Assembly: GCA_002205965.3 (NCBI GenBank)
Contig: NADL03000034.1
Location: 574,828-638,827, forward strand
Source: Kappaphycus alvarezii
Taxonomy: Eukaryota; Rhodophyta; Florideophyceae; Gigartinales; Solieriaceae
Length of the DNA: 64,000 bases
Reading direction: 5' to 3'
Part shown: piece by piece, positions 1-11,235 of the stretch
How positions within the stretch are numbered: the stretch's first letter is position 1
Layout of the letters: every line of letters begins with the position of its first letter
Position numbers and translations under genes: made by a program
The notes under the pieces: generated by a model
Database searches by the model: none
What the model saw: only the letters and a program-made list of their open reading frames with translations
What the model was told of the DNA's origin: nothing

Positions 1-95
1 CTTGACGCCAAATTCCTTGAGGTTGTGTGCCTGTTCTTGCTCTGAGAAGTTGTGCGTGGCTGAAGTATATGAACTTCTCATTCAGTAAAGTGTCC

Positions 96-861
96 TCAAG
101 TTACTTCCTTTGATCTAATGATCCATAGATCCGTTTGAATGTTGGGGTGCCTCTTCTTGATAATCTTCCGAAGAAGTGCTTGGCTCATGGACTTTGTAAG
201 TCCGTCAGCGACATGATTTGCGCTTCGAACGAAGCCTATGTCAGAAATTAATCTGTCGCGAAAGTCTTCTCGGGCAGCTGCAACATCAAGCATTGTTCGT
301 TTCTGGGAAGTCCTTGAGACCTTAGATATCACGTCGAACAAACTTTTGCTCTCCTTGAACAGCTGTACGAATACAGACTTGTTGATTATCACTTCCAGTT
401 CCTTTCATAGCGCAATTGATATATCGAACATGTCGCTAAAGGAAATACCTTCTCCAAACATCGCAGAACGCGTAACCCGGCGAGACTTATAGGACTTAAA
501 CGATATTGGGGGTACATTGTCATCTGCATCGGCAATGAATATGACGTCGCCGAGTTGTGATGAGAGATACTGGATATTTGAGAAGGAAGAATCTGAAAAA
601 CCGACATTTCGTATGTTTTCCAGTTCTAATTTGGAAAATGTTTAGGCGCACGCGATTATCAATTGCGTATTTGATCTTCTTGTTTATCCTTCCCACAACT
701 TTACGCCGATTTTGCTCGAACTTTTTCTCCGTGAACTGCGAAAGCAGCGATATTTCGAAAAGGCAGTCGGGTCTTGAGTTAGCCAGCCATTCCAATTTCA
801 TGCGCATCGATCTAAATTTCTTGAATGATGCTTCCTTGGGTAGGCATTCGAGTTTCCGCAA
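96..861 (-). pseudogene. copia RT-connection and RNase H remnant
   Basis: The 520-861 frame carries the stretch joining RT to RNase H in copia polyproteins. After a frame change near 580 comes a piece reading SSQLGDVIFIADADD and then KSYKSRRVTRSAMFGEG, the usual start of copia RNase H. After another frame change, 96-392 ends the domain with KSLFDVISK, MLDVAAAREDFRD and a terminal VADGLTKSM motif. The order of motifs is diagnostic of the family. At least two frameshifts separate them, so no functional enzyme can be made. The C-terminal motif is very close to the family consensus, which suggests fairly recent decay. Confidence 0.8.
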
Positions 862-1387
862 AAAAGAGATTTGGTCGATGTAGAAGTCGCCGTTGTTTTT
901 GTCTAGTACGAATCCGGTGAATTATGACGGTAAGGAAGGCTCTTCTTTCATATCAAACCTGTTGTTTGTAAGCTTTGAGAGCTTTCGAAAGTCTTTGTCT
1001 CCGCAGCGGAGGAGGTCTTCCGCGTAACTACCACTCAGGCACTTTAGCGTCTCTCTATCCTATAATATGTAGAGTGGAGGGTCCATGTGGAGTTGTGCAA
1101 TCTTCATTTCCTTGCGATGATGTTTATCCAAAGTTTTATGCCATGAGTCTCCTGCGTCGCATAGGCCGTAAAAAGGTCGAAGAAACTTAAGACTTTGATC
1201 CGGTTTGAGTTCGAATTCTGTTAGGGGTTCTTTTATGTATATATCCCTTGCGAGCGGTTCTGAAGATTGGAGATAGGCTTGGGTTATATCTGCTGTCTAT
1301 ACGTCCAACTCGAATATCGCTTCCAGCACTTTGAGCAGTCTCACGGATTGAGGCTGAAAGTATAGGATGTGTGTACTAGGATTTTTT

Positions 1388-2010
1388 TCATCTTATCACG
1401 ATGACCCCCAATAATGTAACGTGCTTTGTTTTTTGATTTTCCGTGGATTGGTGACTTAAATGACAGGAACAATTGTCCGGGTAAAATGTTACCATAGGTG
1501 GAAAATCTTCCTTAAAAATTACTTTGAATGTTCGACATTTCAGTAGGGCTCTTATCTCTTGCTTCTTTGCATTGTCCATTTCTGAAGATTTGGCCCGATC
1601 GTCGTTTTCGTCCAATACTTCTGTCGTCAATATTAAGACATCTTCAGGTGACTTAAATTGAGCCAATGATTCCCCAAGATCTGCAAAAACGTGGAAGAGA
1701 GAATTTTGGGAGTGAGATAGGGCTTAAATTGAGCTATGTTGAATGGTTCTGGAGGTCCAATATCGCAGTCTTGTACATAAACCAACATTCTGTCGAGTTC
1801 AACAGTCGAGACTCCAAAGGGTCCCTCCCGGTCTCCCATTAGACTACTGACGGTTTTCTCACGGCAGCCAATAACCTGATCCCCTGGCTGATAGGTACCG
1901 TCGGTCGAAGGTGGGACTGTGTATTTTAAGGCACGTTGCGGTTTTAGTTTTGACATATGGACTTGCATCTCTTTTCTTGCAGTTCCGGCGACTTTCCCGC
2001 GGTCAAACAA
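1388..2010 (-). pseudogene. copia integrase-RT linker and RT N-terminus remnant
   Basis: Two overlapping frames (1633-2010 and 1388-1666) cover the variable linker after the integrase core and the start of RT. The second holds the family signature AKKQEIRALL followed by TFKVIFKEDFP, matching the block just before the copia RT palm. The rest of the palm, including the YxDD motif expected around 0.9-1.4 kb, is not readable in any long frame. This is inferred from position within the polyprotein; the linker itself is too variable to identify alone. Confidence 0.6.
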
Positions 2011-2199
2011 AGGTGGACGGGCTGTGCGAGTTTCAGGTGGTACAGAAAGCTGAGGAAACCATCTAAATACGAGTGCTTATGGGACAAGTCTCACTGGGCC
2101 AAGGGTATCGTTCATTGTCTTCACAGAGCAGACTAATGTAAGATCCATGTCGATATTGGGTTGATTATCATGATTTCTCGATACGTTCGTCTCAAGGGC

Positions 2200-2663
2200 T
2201 CATGATATCGCTCGCATAGTCCCAGGCTGGAGTGTGACTGAAAACCATTTTTCTCGACCTTTATATCGTAGAGACGGGTGAGATGGGTTAATTTCTCGCC
2301 AAGCTGTGATCTTTGAACAGTTAAAATGCGAGTCGGAAGCCCAGTGTATATTGAGGACCATGAATGAATTATTGCTTTCCATACATCTTCAGTTGAAGCT
2401 CCTTCAAGAAATCATGCCGCGCTGAATTTTGTTCCTACATAGACGATGTGTACGACGGGGGACCCGTCGATATACATGATGTCTAGGAGTATTCGTTCGT
2501 TGAAGCAAACATTTTCGGATCCTAGAGTTACTCGAAACCTCGGTGGTGCGTTTTGAGTTATTTTGCTCGGATCACACTTCCTCGAAATGTCGTTGAGGAT
2601 TTTCATCGTTTCTGGAGTAGCAACCTTCGGGCGCGAGATTTTTATCTTGTTGAACAGCTTCAT
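2200..2663 (-). pseudogene. copia integrase core remnant
   Basis: The 2412-2663 frame reads RFRVTLGSEN, then LDIMYIDGSPVVHIV and GTKFSAA, the zinc-binding to catalytic-core transition of copia integrases. The first catalytic aspartate, in LDIMYIDG, is present. The sequence then drops out of frame and continues weakly in 2200-2382. The second Asp and the Glu of the DDE triad are not recognisable, so the integrase is broken. Confidence 0.7.
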
Positions 2664-2841
2664 GGAAGATGGGTGGAAAAGTTACGGTGTAACTTCGAAA
2701 ATTGCGTCCTTGTAACGTGTTTATCAGAGCACGCTCATGCAGGTGCGTAGAGGTGATTACTCTAAGATCTGAACATCTTTATGTACCAATTATCGATGTA
2801 GACTACTCCGTTATTTGGAGTAGCCTGGGCGACTCGTTTTA

Positions 2842-3186
2842 TTAGTCTGTTCGGGACTGTACAAGGGGTAAGCGCCTCCTTGTCCAATATGTCCATTCGA
2901 AGTAGCGCGGGTTCACGATATCGAAATTGACATAAATAAATGGGGTACTGGGAGGCGTGGAGAGTGGGGCTGATTCTCGACCGAAGCTGGGATTGGATGC
3001 ATTGTCGAACCTGAATCTGTTGACGGATGGAAGTACCTTATTCGCCCGCATGCCAAGAGCGTGCTGCATACGAGTTATTTGTTTGCCACCTTCTACATAT
3101 TTCGGTGCCCTAATATCGCATAGGAAAACTATTGGGCGATGTTGAAAGAATTCTTTTTCCATCTTTGCAACATAAATATTCCCCAT
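2842..3186 (-). pseudogene. Probable copia protease/pre-integrase linker remnant
   Basis: A 114-residue open frame between the gag-like and integrase pieces of the same element. Position makes it the protease-to-integrase linker. I see no intact DSGA/DTGA protease motif, so the assignment rests on context alone. The 3190-3590 stretch between it and the gag piece holds only short, stop-rich frames. Confidence 0.35.
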
Positions 3187-3589
3187 GAAGATTTCACGCT
3201 TGGGATCTGTATTCTCACTGCTATTAAGACGACAAGAACTTAAATGTAAACTGTGTCGCCTAGAAGAAAATATGAGGGCGACTGATTAAAACTAACCATC
3301 GTAGAAGTAATATGACTGAAGTAAAATTTCATATATTGCGCGGTTTCTATTCCGCATTTTCCGTATTCTTCACATTGGTTGCTTAAAGTATCACCAGGAT
3401 AGGCGAAGTGAGAATCATATTCAGCTATTTACTCGTTTTAATCGGGAGATTCAGTGTTGTCACGAACTTATAAAATAAATATCCTTGAGAAACTATGTTT
3501 TGAATTGGGATACGCGACCAATGTTAAAATTCAGTGACTACTTTCCTAAGATAGTAGATCATATGGGAGTCGGTGCGGAATTTGGGCGG

Positions 3590-4146
3590 TCATTGCGGTA
3601 CAAGCTCGTTAATTTGAGCCACCATCTTCGTTAGACCTTCCGATACATCAGATGTGTTTCTCTCTCGCATAAAAGACCTCAGTCTTAGCGTTTTCAAAGT
3701 CCCTTTGATTTTTAGTTTCCGGGCATCTGAAGTGTACTCACTTTCCATAAAATCCACGAACTCAGCGTAGTTCATATTGTCGCGACAGTTTTCGAAGTAG
3801 AAACTGCGAGCAGCACCATCTAGAATATGAACAAAGTAGTCTGCTTTCTGTTTTTGCGAAAGCCGGTACTGGCGACAACAAATTCCATACAACTTTAGGA
3901 TTTCGGCAATATATTGGCTTAGATCTCCACAGAATTTGCAGTCCTTAAACATTTGCTGGACATGATTTGCCTTCCTGGAGTCATCAAGGCTGTTTTAGTC
4001 ACAATTGCGATGATGCTCTTCCCAATACGGAGGTTCAATCCTATTCTCTGGATCCCCAATTGTAACCTGTCGTCCAAATGCTTTGATTCCGGTTTTCGAA
4101 CGAGGAACTTGTTCCAATTCATTGGTAGGATGGCTAGGATTTCCAC
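3590..4146 (-). pseudogene. copia gag-like capsid remnant
   Basis: The 3590-3952 frame (120 residues) starts FKDCKFCGDLSQYI and continues with a helical, charged segment containing AARSFYFENC and a METEY-like block (MESEYTSDARKL). This pattern resembles the capsid region of copia gag proteins of the type paired with the LDIMYIDG integrase. An overlapping frame at 3919-4146 may carry the upstream part after a frameshift. A zinc knuckle is not visible. Confidence is moderate because gag is poorly conserved. Confidence 0.5.
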
Positions 4147-4262
4147 CTACTGCCGGAACTAGAATGTTACCTTGATGAAGATTCTGGACAGTCTGCCTTA
4201 CAGATAGCTGGACTGCACGGTGTAAATCTTCCGTTGGACGGTCATAGGAGTCCTATTTCAGT

Positions 4263-5050
4263 AAAGTTTTGGCAGATCCATGCCTTATTTTGAACTTGTC
4301 TACAACTCTCCCAGTATATTTCGGGTCAATTTCCATGGAAGAGCAGAGCCAGAACATTGTAGATAAGCGCTTGTTCTTTTTTCTCGAGGTCCTAAGCTAT
4401 AAGAACTCTAAACCGTATCGGAATTTCATCAAAACCAAACAATTTCACGATTTCATGCAAAACTGATACGGGAAACATCGGCATAGTAAAGAAGCCCTCT
4501 GTGAAGACTTGATTCGGTGGTGACAACAAATCAATGAGATACTCTGTAACATCTTCAGGGTTCGGGTGTGTAAACAGTACGTCTGCAGCGGAGCCGCTCA
4601 GTCCACCTGAGGGGGAAAAATTCCATGGTCGACTTGGCGGCATTCAGTATCGATAATGCCGGTATGTCGGAGAATGAAAACGTTCTTATCTTCTTCATGA
4701 TCTTATCGCACGTAAACTAGAAACGAGAACGGGAGATCGGAGCTACTTGGACCAGTTTGAATGTGACACAAAATTCCCAGATACTCGACCGTTTGGATTG
4801 AAGTTATAATGATGTTGATGAGACACGAAGGGGTGGGAAAGCAGGTTGGTCGGCGCAGCAAAGTAGCGAACGAATCAGGATTGTCGTGTTTACTACAATG
4901 AATGCGAGCGCTATCGTACCCATGTACAATCAGTGGTAATTATCGATATCCCAGGGGTATCGTTTGATAGGTATAGGTAGTGTGAGTAGGCAAGGGAGAA
5001 ATAAAATTGAAGTAACTTTACTTCAATGAGTATCTATTGTGTACATTGCA
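4263..5050. other. No recognisable gene
   Basis: Two short frames (4269-4466 on plus, 4392-4643 on minus) are antisense to each other and resemble nothing I know. The minus one could be N-terminal gag of the neighbouring element. No LTR-like direct repeat of the 1-100 region is seen. Confidence 0.4.
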
Positions 5051-5065
5051 GGACTGACTATACGG

Positions 5066-6060
5066 CTAAGAAAGGACCAGATGTTCCACGTCAGGCACGT
5101 GCAGTGATGTTCGCGATAAAATAGCCATTGCAACAGAAGGCCACAGTGTGCCACTAATGCGCTCATTAATACGTCTGCGGATCACTCCTGTGGTTGTGTT
5201 GAACTTCTCTGCGATGTGCGGGATCAAGTCATCGAGGAACAGAATAGAGGTGGGGGATGGCACACTCAGGGAGTCCAAAGCCAGCGCCTGAAACTTGAAG
5301 TTCGGTTCTTGGAGGGTGTTGTGCAAAGGTGGCGGGATCCAGTGTACCAGTTTCCGTTCCAAGTGTTTGACTTTTGCTCGGTGGGCAATGCAGGCGACGC
5401 CGCCGGACATTTGAATGGCCCTTGTGCGTACGCTTTGTTTGAACAGCGAGACGAAGGTTAGTTCGAAGGCTATGGGGCGGACCTATTGGCCTGTAGGCAG
5501 GGTAAGGTTGTGTGAGAATGTCCGCAGGGCAAATATTCGTTCCCGGGACAAAGAATGAGACTTCGTATTGGCAGTCCAGGCCCGCAGCGCGAGCAGCGTG
5601 ATAGGCGAAAACGTTGCGCCGCGAGTTGTGGCGGTGCGGGCGGCCGAAGCCGACAGGGCAGAGGTCCGTCGCGTGGTCCCCGAGTACGTCCATAGTTTGG
5701 TTGCAGTGGGCGCAGGTGAGCGGACGAGAAACGTCATATATGGGGAGGCCGAGCTGCCGGGGGATCATGGTCTTCCAGTAGGCCGAGGACACCACCGTAG
5801 CGATTGGGGGTGAGCGATCAGAAAAGCGGCGGCGGGAATGATCCGGAACGCCAGGCCACAGATCCTATGTCGAACTTCTTGAGTGCTGTGCGGAGCCGGA
5901 TTGGGCTGTGTCACCCAGAAGTGGTCGAGCCAATGGATACTTGCCTGTGCCTCCTGCTGCACACCACTTGGAAAGGTTTAGAGGTTGGATGGTTTGGCAG
6001 CAAGCAGGCATAGGTAAAATGGGCCAATGTCGACAGTGTACGGACGCCTGGGGATACATT
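5066..6060 (-). pseudogene. Truncated reverse-transcriptase element, copy A (C-terminal part)
   Basis: The 5229-5795 frame (188 residues) has the C-terminal domain of a retroelement RT family. A Cys-rich knuckle (LTCAHC...VLGDHATDLC) is followed by RHNSRRNVF, a small helical region and PADI. After a frameshift near 5.45 kb the protein continues in 5066-5410 with the terminal helices, ending close to an SVAMAILSR motif. Upstream, 5765-5962 reads WLDHFWVT and is probably the piece just before the knuckle. The polymerase palm itself is not found here. The same C-terminal architecture recurs at 18.05-19.6 kb, giving mutual support. It is decayed by at least two frame changes. Confidence 0.6.
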
Positions 6061-6730
6061 GCAAGAAGTCATGGATTCGCGGCAAGGTTTTTCGGACCAG
6101 AAACGACCTGCCACCCGGTATCGTTGACCGGAGAGGGCAGCAGAACGTTGTGTGGTGTCCCGATGCCAATCTCTCACATGCTGGAACCGCGTCAATGATA
6201 CTAGCTGCGACTGACCCGTGTAGAAACGGGGGGATGAGGATAATCTCCTGACCTTCCTGGCGAATCGGTGGCGTGATATAATGGAATAACATTTACTTAC
6301 GGAGAAGGGCCTGGAGCTGCACACCTCGGCTGGACAACGGACCTGAATGTCGACGCTGCTAAACTTCTCGATTGTACCTCCCGTCAGCGAGGGCGCGGGT
6401 GTGCGCGCTGACCGGTATATATGTAGCACGACCGGCGCACTGTAGTCTCCATTACAGTGGGCATGACAATACTGCATTGTAATTCGACACTTTAGTCGAG
6501 GGGTTAGCTGTCCGATTGAATGTTGAGTCGCCATTGAGTGAGTCGCCTGATGTATTACTTTTCGGGCTTACAGTAACCGAAAAGGCTGTAAGCGCGAAAG
6601 CCCCTTGTGCATTGATCCAAATTTCAATGCTGACAGACCTGTTGCATAACTTGAAGAGAAGTGAAGCAGGCGAGGTCCCAAAGAATACTTTAACCCAGTG
6701 GGTTTATGATTTTCAAACAAGAACCCTTGG
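6061..6730. other. No confident gene; possible upstream part of RT copy A
   Basis: Overlapping minus-strand frames at 5911-6534 and 5978-6292 may hold scrambled upstream RT sequence, but no palm motif is visible. 6535-6730 contains nothing recognisable. Confidence 0.3.
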
Positions 6731-6732
6731 TT

Positions 6733-7256
6733 TACAGTACGGAGCTACTGTACTGCACACTGTATGAAAAATATCATATTTGCGTCCACGGTAGTATACG
6801 AAATTTAGAATCTGCAGCTGTTAAGCTGCAACTGCGGTGGGTATTGGGGCAACTACTGTATGTACAGTACAGTACTGCTTGGATACGGAGGCTTACAGAG
6901 AAGTGCTTCGATGGAAATCGGTTCAACAAAAATGTCACATGTACATATCTGCCAAATAAATGGCTCTCCTCCTGAAAAAGAATCTGTCGAGCATTAATAA
7001 ATGTCAATGTTTCTTGAATCTTGCGAGCCCCCAAGTATCGGACACAAAAATGAACAGGAAATATTCTTTCAACATGAAAAAGCCTTAGAAAAATTACAGT
7101 TGGTATGTACAGCACATCTGTACTGTATAATGTTGAGCATGTCCAGCACCCTGTACCGAAAGTACAGAATGTTGGCAGTAGTGTACAGTACAGTAGTGTA
7201 CAGTACGAAGCAAAGCAACTGCACGTTATCATACCGTAAGATTGTCGATTGAACTG
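6733..7256. repeat. GTACTGTAC-type palindrome cluster, upstream of SNF1-beta gene
   Basis: Repeated GTAC/ACTGTAC/TACAGTAC words occur at 6733-6765, 6855-6875 and 7095-7256, several overlapping as in ACAGTACAGTACTG. The cluster lies about 390-900 bases before the start codon of the gene at 7640. It is not a tandem microsatellite: words are unevenly spaced and separated by unique sequence. Confidence 0.75.
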
Positions 7257-7639
7257 TACTCTAGGTTTTTGCGCTTTTTACTTTATTTCGACGATTTTCT
7301 TTGCCCGGGAACTTGAGTACGAAGAAACGCTACTCGAAAAAAAGATTAAAAAACATGCATGAAAATGAACGTTTCCGGCACGTATAATTCGACCGTGCCT
7401 TTAAATGAAGAGGGATCACTGCAGGCGTACCCTACCCTGTTAGTCACCTACTTTGGGGCTCTCCCCTTGCGACCAACCTCGTCTCTATCACCTGATTCTG
7501 CTACCCCCACTTTCCCTCTCCCACCGTAACTTCCTCTCCCTCACTGTTTATCCTACCCTCCACTGCCCACCTCTCTGTTGTTAAATCCTGCCCAACCCCC
7601 GCAAACTGCCCGCACTCTCCTTCCCTTTAAGACAAGCAC

Positions 7640-8551
7640 ATGGCAGTGAGCGCTGCGTCCGCCCGCAGCGTGACCCCGTCCCGCCCGGCGCCCCCTCCTC
7701 TTCCCATGGGTATAACGCCTTCCCGTGCCCCCTCCACACCTCCTCGTCGTAGTTCCGCTCCCGACCTTGAGTCTCCTACTCAAGCTTCTAAACCGCCCCC
7801 GCCAATCACTCCACCCTCTCTTAGACATCCCTCCCAACCTCCCAACCCTTCAAACCCACTCTCCTTGGCCTCTGCCTCCGAGGATGACACTCTCGTCCCT
7901 ACTGTCTTCACCTGGAACTATGGCGGTCATTCCGTCTTCATCACCGGCGCATGGGATAATTGGCAAGCCAAGACCCCCATGTACAAAAACGGCAATGAAT
8001 TTCTCGCTCTCATTTACGTCCCCGTCGGAGAGCATCAGTTCAAGTTTTTCGTCGATGACAATTGGCAATGTGCCCCTAACATCGAGACCCGCACGGACGA
8101 ACACGGCAACACCAACAACTTTGTTTACATCGTTGCCCGGGATCCTGAATTCGACTGCGCAGCTCCGTTACATGCGAATGATCCTCCCTCGCCGTTATCA
8201 TCATATGATCAGATGTCGGCTGCGGACTTTCCGGTAGAGCCGCCGGTGTTGCCACCGCATCTGGAAATGCGAGCGTTGAAGCCATTGCCGGATGACATTA
8301 GTCCGGCCGTGACCGCCGGGAGGGTGGAGAGAAACGGCACCAGGGCGTTTACGTCGCATGTCTATTTGGATCATTTGTACACAGGGCAGGATGCAGACGT
8401 GCCAGCCATTGGCCAAGAAGATGTCCGTTCCTTGTCGCAAACCACTCGCGTGGGTCGTAAGCTTGTCCACACCGTCTTCGTAACCAGAGCCGCTCGAACG
8501 CTCGAGTCGCATCCAGACGGCAATGGATACGCGCACTTTGCGGCAAGCTAA
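7640..8551 (+). CDS. SNF1/AMPK beta-type subunit with CBM48 glycogen-binding domain
   Basis: A 303-residue protein, the regulatory and scaffolding beta subunit of the SNF1/AMPK energy-sensing kinase complex in cytosol and nucleus. The first ~85 residues are Pro/Ser-rich and disordered. Residues ~86-168 form a CBM48 carbohydrate-binding module, with VFTWNYGGHSVFITGAWDNW, the HQFKFFVDD strand and NNFVYI at its end. Residues ~205-292 match the ASC domain that contacts the alpha and gamma subunits, starting PPVLPPHLEM and including YLDHLYTG and a VGRKLVHTVFVTR strand. The length suits plant and fungal homologues. The gene is uninterrupted and the ATG at 7640 is the first in frame after a pyrimidine-rich leader. 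The ASC C-terminus is shorter and less typical than in fungi. The gene converges on the aldose epimerase gene. Confidence 0.88.
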   Translation: MAVSAASARSVTPSRPAPPPLPMGITPSRAPSTPPRRSSAPDLESPTQASKPPPPITPPSLRHPSQPPNPSNPLSLASASEDDTLVPTVFTWNYGGHSVFITGAWDNWQAKTPMYKNGNEFLALIYVPVGEHQFKFFVDDNWQCAPNIETRTDEHGNTNNFVYIVARDPEFDCAAPLHANDPPSPLSSYDQMSAADFPVEPPVLPPHLEMRALKPLPDDISPAVTAGRVERNGTRAFTSHVYLDHLYTGQDADVPAIGQEDVRSLSQTTRVGRKLVHTVFVTRAARTLESHPDGNGYAHFAAS

Positions 8552-9364
8552 TGGATCTTTTCCTGGTCGGCACTGTTGTCTTTTTTAATTTAATTTTTTT
8601 TTGGCTTTGGACAAGCGCTGTGCCTATGGTTCCGCGGCAGTCGAATTGGCTTGTCTATTGCCTACGCTTTTTATATTTGGGGGTTTATATTTCCATATCT
8701 TTCCTGGTTTTTGCATTGAATCACATCAGCATGGTCTTCATTCACCGCAAACTAAAATAGGAATGGCGATCGCACAAATTTGATATCAAAGGTTGACCCA
8801 AAAGTGAAACATCCACCATCGGGCGACAGACGAGGGTGCACAAACGGTTCATATCCTTTTTTCGTGCAAGGGTCGCACTACGACGCCGCTGAAGTGATGC
8901 GATGTAAGGTATCATCGGTGTCAACGTTTTGATTGCCCGCGGAGCGAAGCACACGAACACCTTCACCCCGTTCAGGATCACTTTTCTGCATGGCCCGTGA
9001 AATTGGCTCGGCGAATTATGGGCCTGTCCTTGTCGACGCATTTGCGCTTTATTTCTACCAGACGAGTCGTTCTTCCTGATCACTGATAGGCCTTTACTGT
9101 GCAATGCGCACAGCGTGAATCGGAATTGCTGTCAACATGCACTGTTACTGCAGATTTGATCGCGGGAGGCAATTGACTCAACATTTGGCTAACTTTGCGG
9201 ATTTGGTCTAGGGCGGGAATCCGAAGGTGGATTTGTCAGATACAGTTTTGGATCGAAGTGTTGCGGGAAGTTGTTGCTCGCCTTATCAATTTCGTTCATC
9301 ACATGCGTGATTCTGACCGTTTCCTCTACGTTCTAGTGGAACATACGTGGAATTATTACTACGA
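8552..9364. other. Convergent intergenic gap
   Basis: This holds the 3' ends of two converging genes. T-rich tracts follow the stop codon at 8580-8605. A 120-codon minus frame (8742-9104) has no recognisable family. No GTACTGTAC cluster is present, unlike the 5' flanks. Confidence 0.5.
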
Positions 9365-10690
9365 CTAAGATTTCCGTCCCGAATCCGACTTTCTCTGCTT
9401 TCGACAACGACGCTTGTCCAAGTTGGGATCTCGCTTGCCTGGTACAGTCCGGAATTTGTACGTGATCAACTGATTTCGAGTCTCTGACGGTTGCAGTGCA
9501 ATGGTGGGAAACTCAGCGTGGTTGACGGCATCAATGTAACCGCTTGGTTCCACCGCGACACTGCCGTATTGCTCAAAATTGCCCGGGCCGCCGCCATTAT
9601 AGCCATTGGCGGTATACATTTGAAACCCAGGCTGATTACTGAGCACCTCCATTTCCACCCCTGGCCCATAAGTACCGGGTGGGCATGAGATGGTAACCAG
9701 TGAGCGCACAGGGCCATCCAGGGAGCACTGCTTGCTGGCAATGAAATATTGATCATAGCCAAGAAACGGGCGCTCGGATTTGAGAGCGATTCGACGAGGA
9801 GTTTGGAAATCAAAAGCGTGTGTCATCGACAGAAGCGATTTTCCCTGTGGGGCAGTTGTACTGGTCGAGCTCAAGGTAATGGGTGCAATCCGGAGCGTGA
9901 ACAGTATAGTCGAAGACGGAGTTGAGCCGGCGGCCACCAAGGCCTGTCAGATCGAAATATGGATGGATCTTTTCCAAAGTGTAGAATATAGAGTAAGATC
10001 AGGAGTTTCGCCGACCATGGGAGGGAAGTTGATGTGAGAATAAAGAGGTGGATAGAGGTACGAGGTTAGCTGTGAACATTACGTGCAATGATGTGTATCT
10101 CAAGCAAAAATGAGGAAACTGAGGGACTTTTCAATAAAATATGACGTACCGTCATGTTTGTAACAGTGAGTTGGGGGTCCAACATTGGTTGTCGTTAGTT
10201 TGATGGCAATTTCGCCATTGCCTGTTAGTTGGTACCGAACCACAACATCCACAGAGCCCGGATAGCCCTGATCGCCATTGGGCGAGAACAGAGTAAGCTC
10301 GACGAAACTTTCAGATTGCTGCCTCACTGCGAACAGTTTCTTATCCCAGCCGCGTCGTCCGCCATGTATATGATTGCGATCGTTTTCATTTCGCTCAAGC
10401 TGTACATGAGGGAAAGAATCGTCACGACGAAAACGACCGTCCCGGATGCGATTCGCGGTGCGTCCGACAACGACGCCAACGTAAGCAGAGTCCTGCTGTA
10501 CTTCAGAAAGCGAGATGAAAGAGAGAATGATAGGACGACCATCGGGGAGGCGGAGGTCGACTAGACGTGCACCGTAGGTGAGGATGGAGGCTGTCATGCC
10601 GTCTGGGGAGGTGAGATGAATGGTTTTGACGAGGTCGCCATCGGTGGTGTACCCGGTGATATTGATGGGCGTGCGAGGAGTGTTTGACAT
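9365..10690 (-). CDS. Aldose 1-epimerase (galactose mutarotase), split by an intron-like gap and one frame break
   Basis: The enzyme interconverts alpha and beta anomers of aldoses in the cytosol. The 5' part (10690 to about 10149) has the N-terminal strands, VGRTANRIRDGRF and the NHIHGG motif carrying a catalytic His. Near 10149 a GTACGT donor-like site precedes stops in frame. Homology resumes near 9968 with IHPYFDLTG (the second catalytic His region), TVHAPDCTHYLELDQY and CPTGK. A single extra base in the A4 run at 9812-9815 then shifts frame; the remainder has RFLGYDQYF-like sequence and the acidic catalytic motif VAVEPSGYIDAVN. The likely gap is ~175 bases, but with the obvious AG acceptor at 9969-9970 the phase does not fit, so exact splicing is unresolved. 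A CAG at the end of TFDLTG-coding sequence restores phase but would remove the catalytic His. ATG at 10690 fits the family N-terminus. Confidence 0.8.
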
Positions 10691-11090
10691 GGCGATGGTG
10701 TGGCGGGACGTTGGAAAGGGTCTGGAGGGGATCTGCGAAGTGTCAGCGAGGAAGGAGAGCGAAGGTTTTCGGCGTTCAGATCACTACGTGCGTGTTTACA
10801 TCGTGAACCCTAGGAGAGTTATTTTTAGTCATTATTTATGTAGAGTGTGCACCGACCGATCAAGCAGAGCGCACAAGTCTCCTACGCAACTAAAATTAGT
10901 AAATAACGTACACAGCTGATCTGACGAATAACATGGTACTGCTGGTTATAAAGGAACTGGGTGTTTCACGTCGACTGCAGTCGAAGATTATAACGAAATT
11001 AAAAGTCGCACGAATGCAAAATGCCCAGCTCCATGAGTTTTCTTGTGGTGAAAAGTTTCCAGACCTAAAGTCTGCAGAGTATCTTTTGGA
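10691..11090. other. 5' flank of aldose epimerase gene
   Basis: Divergent promoter region between the epimerase gene and the G-rich ORF at 11.2 kb. No gene is seen. Confidence 0.4.
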
Positions 11091-11216
11091 CAAATACTGT
11101 ACTGTACTACTGTATAGCGCCCGTCCCGAACTGGGCTACTGATTACCTGCTTACAGTTGTCCCATTTCGCTTCAGTCTCAAATACAGCATAGTACTGTAC
11201 TGTACTGTACTGCAGA
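11091..11216. repeat. GTACTGTAC-type palindrome cluster between divergent genes
   Basis: Words such as TACTGTACTGTACTACTGTA (11094 onward) and GTACTGTACTGTACTGCAG (about 11194-11212) bracket a 70-base unique stretch. The cluster lies ~400-525 bases 5' of the epimerase start codon and just before the plus-strand ORF at 11236. Confidence 0.8.
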
Positions 11217-11235
11217 TCCCAACCGCGCGCCCAAC

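Larger units (their letters stand above)
1..4260 (-). mobile_element. Degenerate Ty1/copia-type retrotransposon, cut by the window edge
   Basis: Read on the minus strand, the segment gives gag-like, protease/linker, integrase, reverse transcriptase and RNase H pieces in the order usual for Ty1/copia (integrase before RT). The pieces lie in different frames with many stops, so the element is inactive. The 3' end runs off the left edge of the window, so no LTR pair can be tested. The right boundary is approximate: gag-like sequence fades near 4.2 kb and no LTR is visible there. Its protein sequence is clearly different from the copia element at 41.5-46.7 kb, so these are two separate families. 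Confidence 0.8.

Noticed and set aside
8742-9104. 120-codon minus ORF in the convergent gap
   Set aside because: No recognisable domain, would sit in the 3' flanks of two genes, and lacks the upstream cluster seen at real genes.
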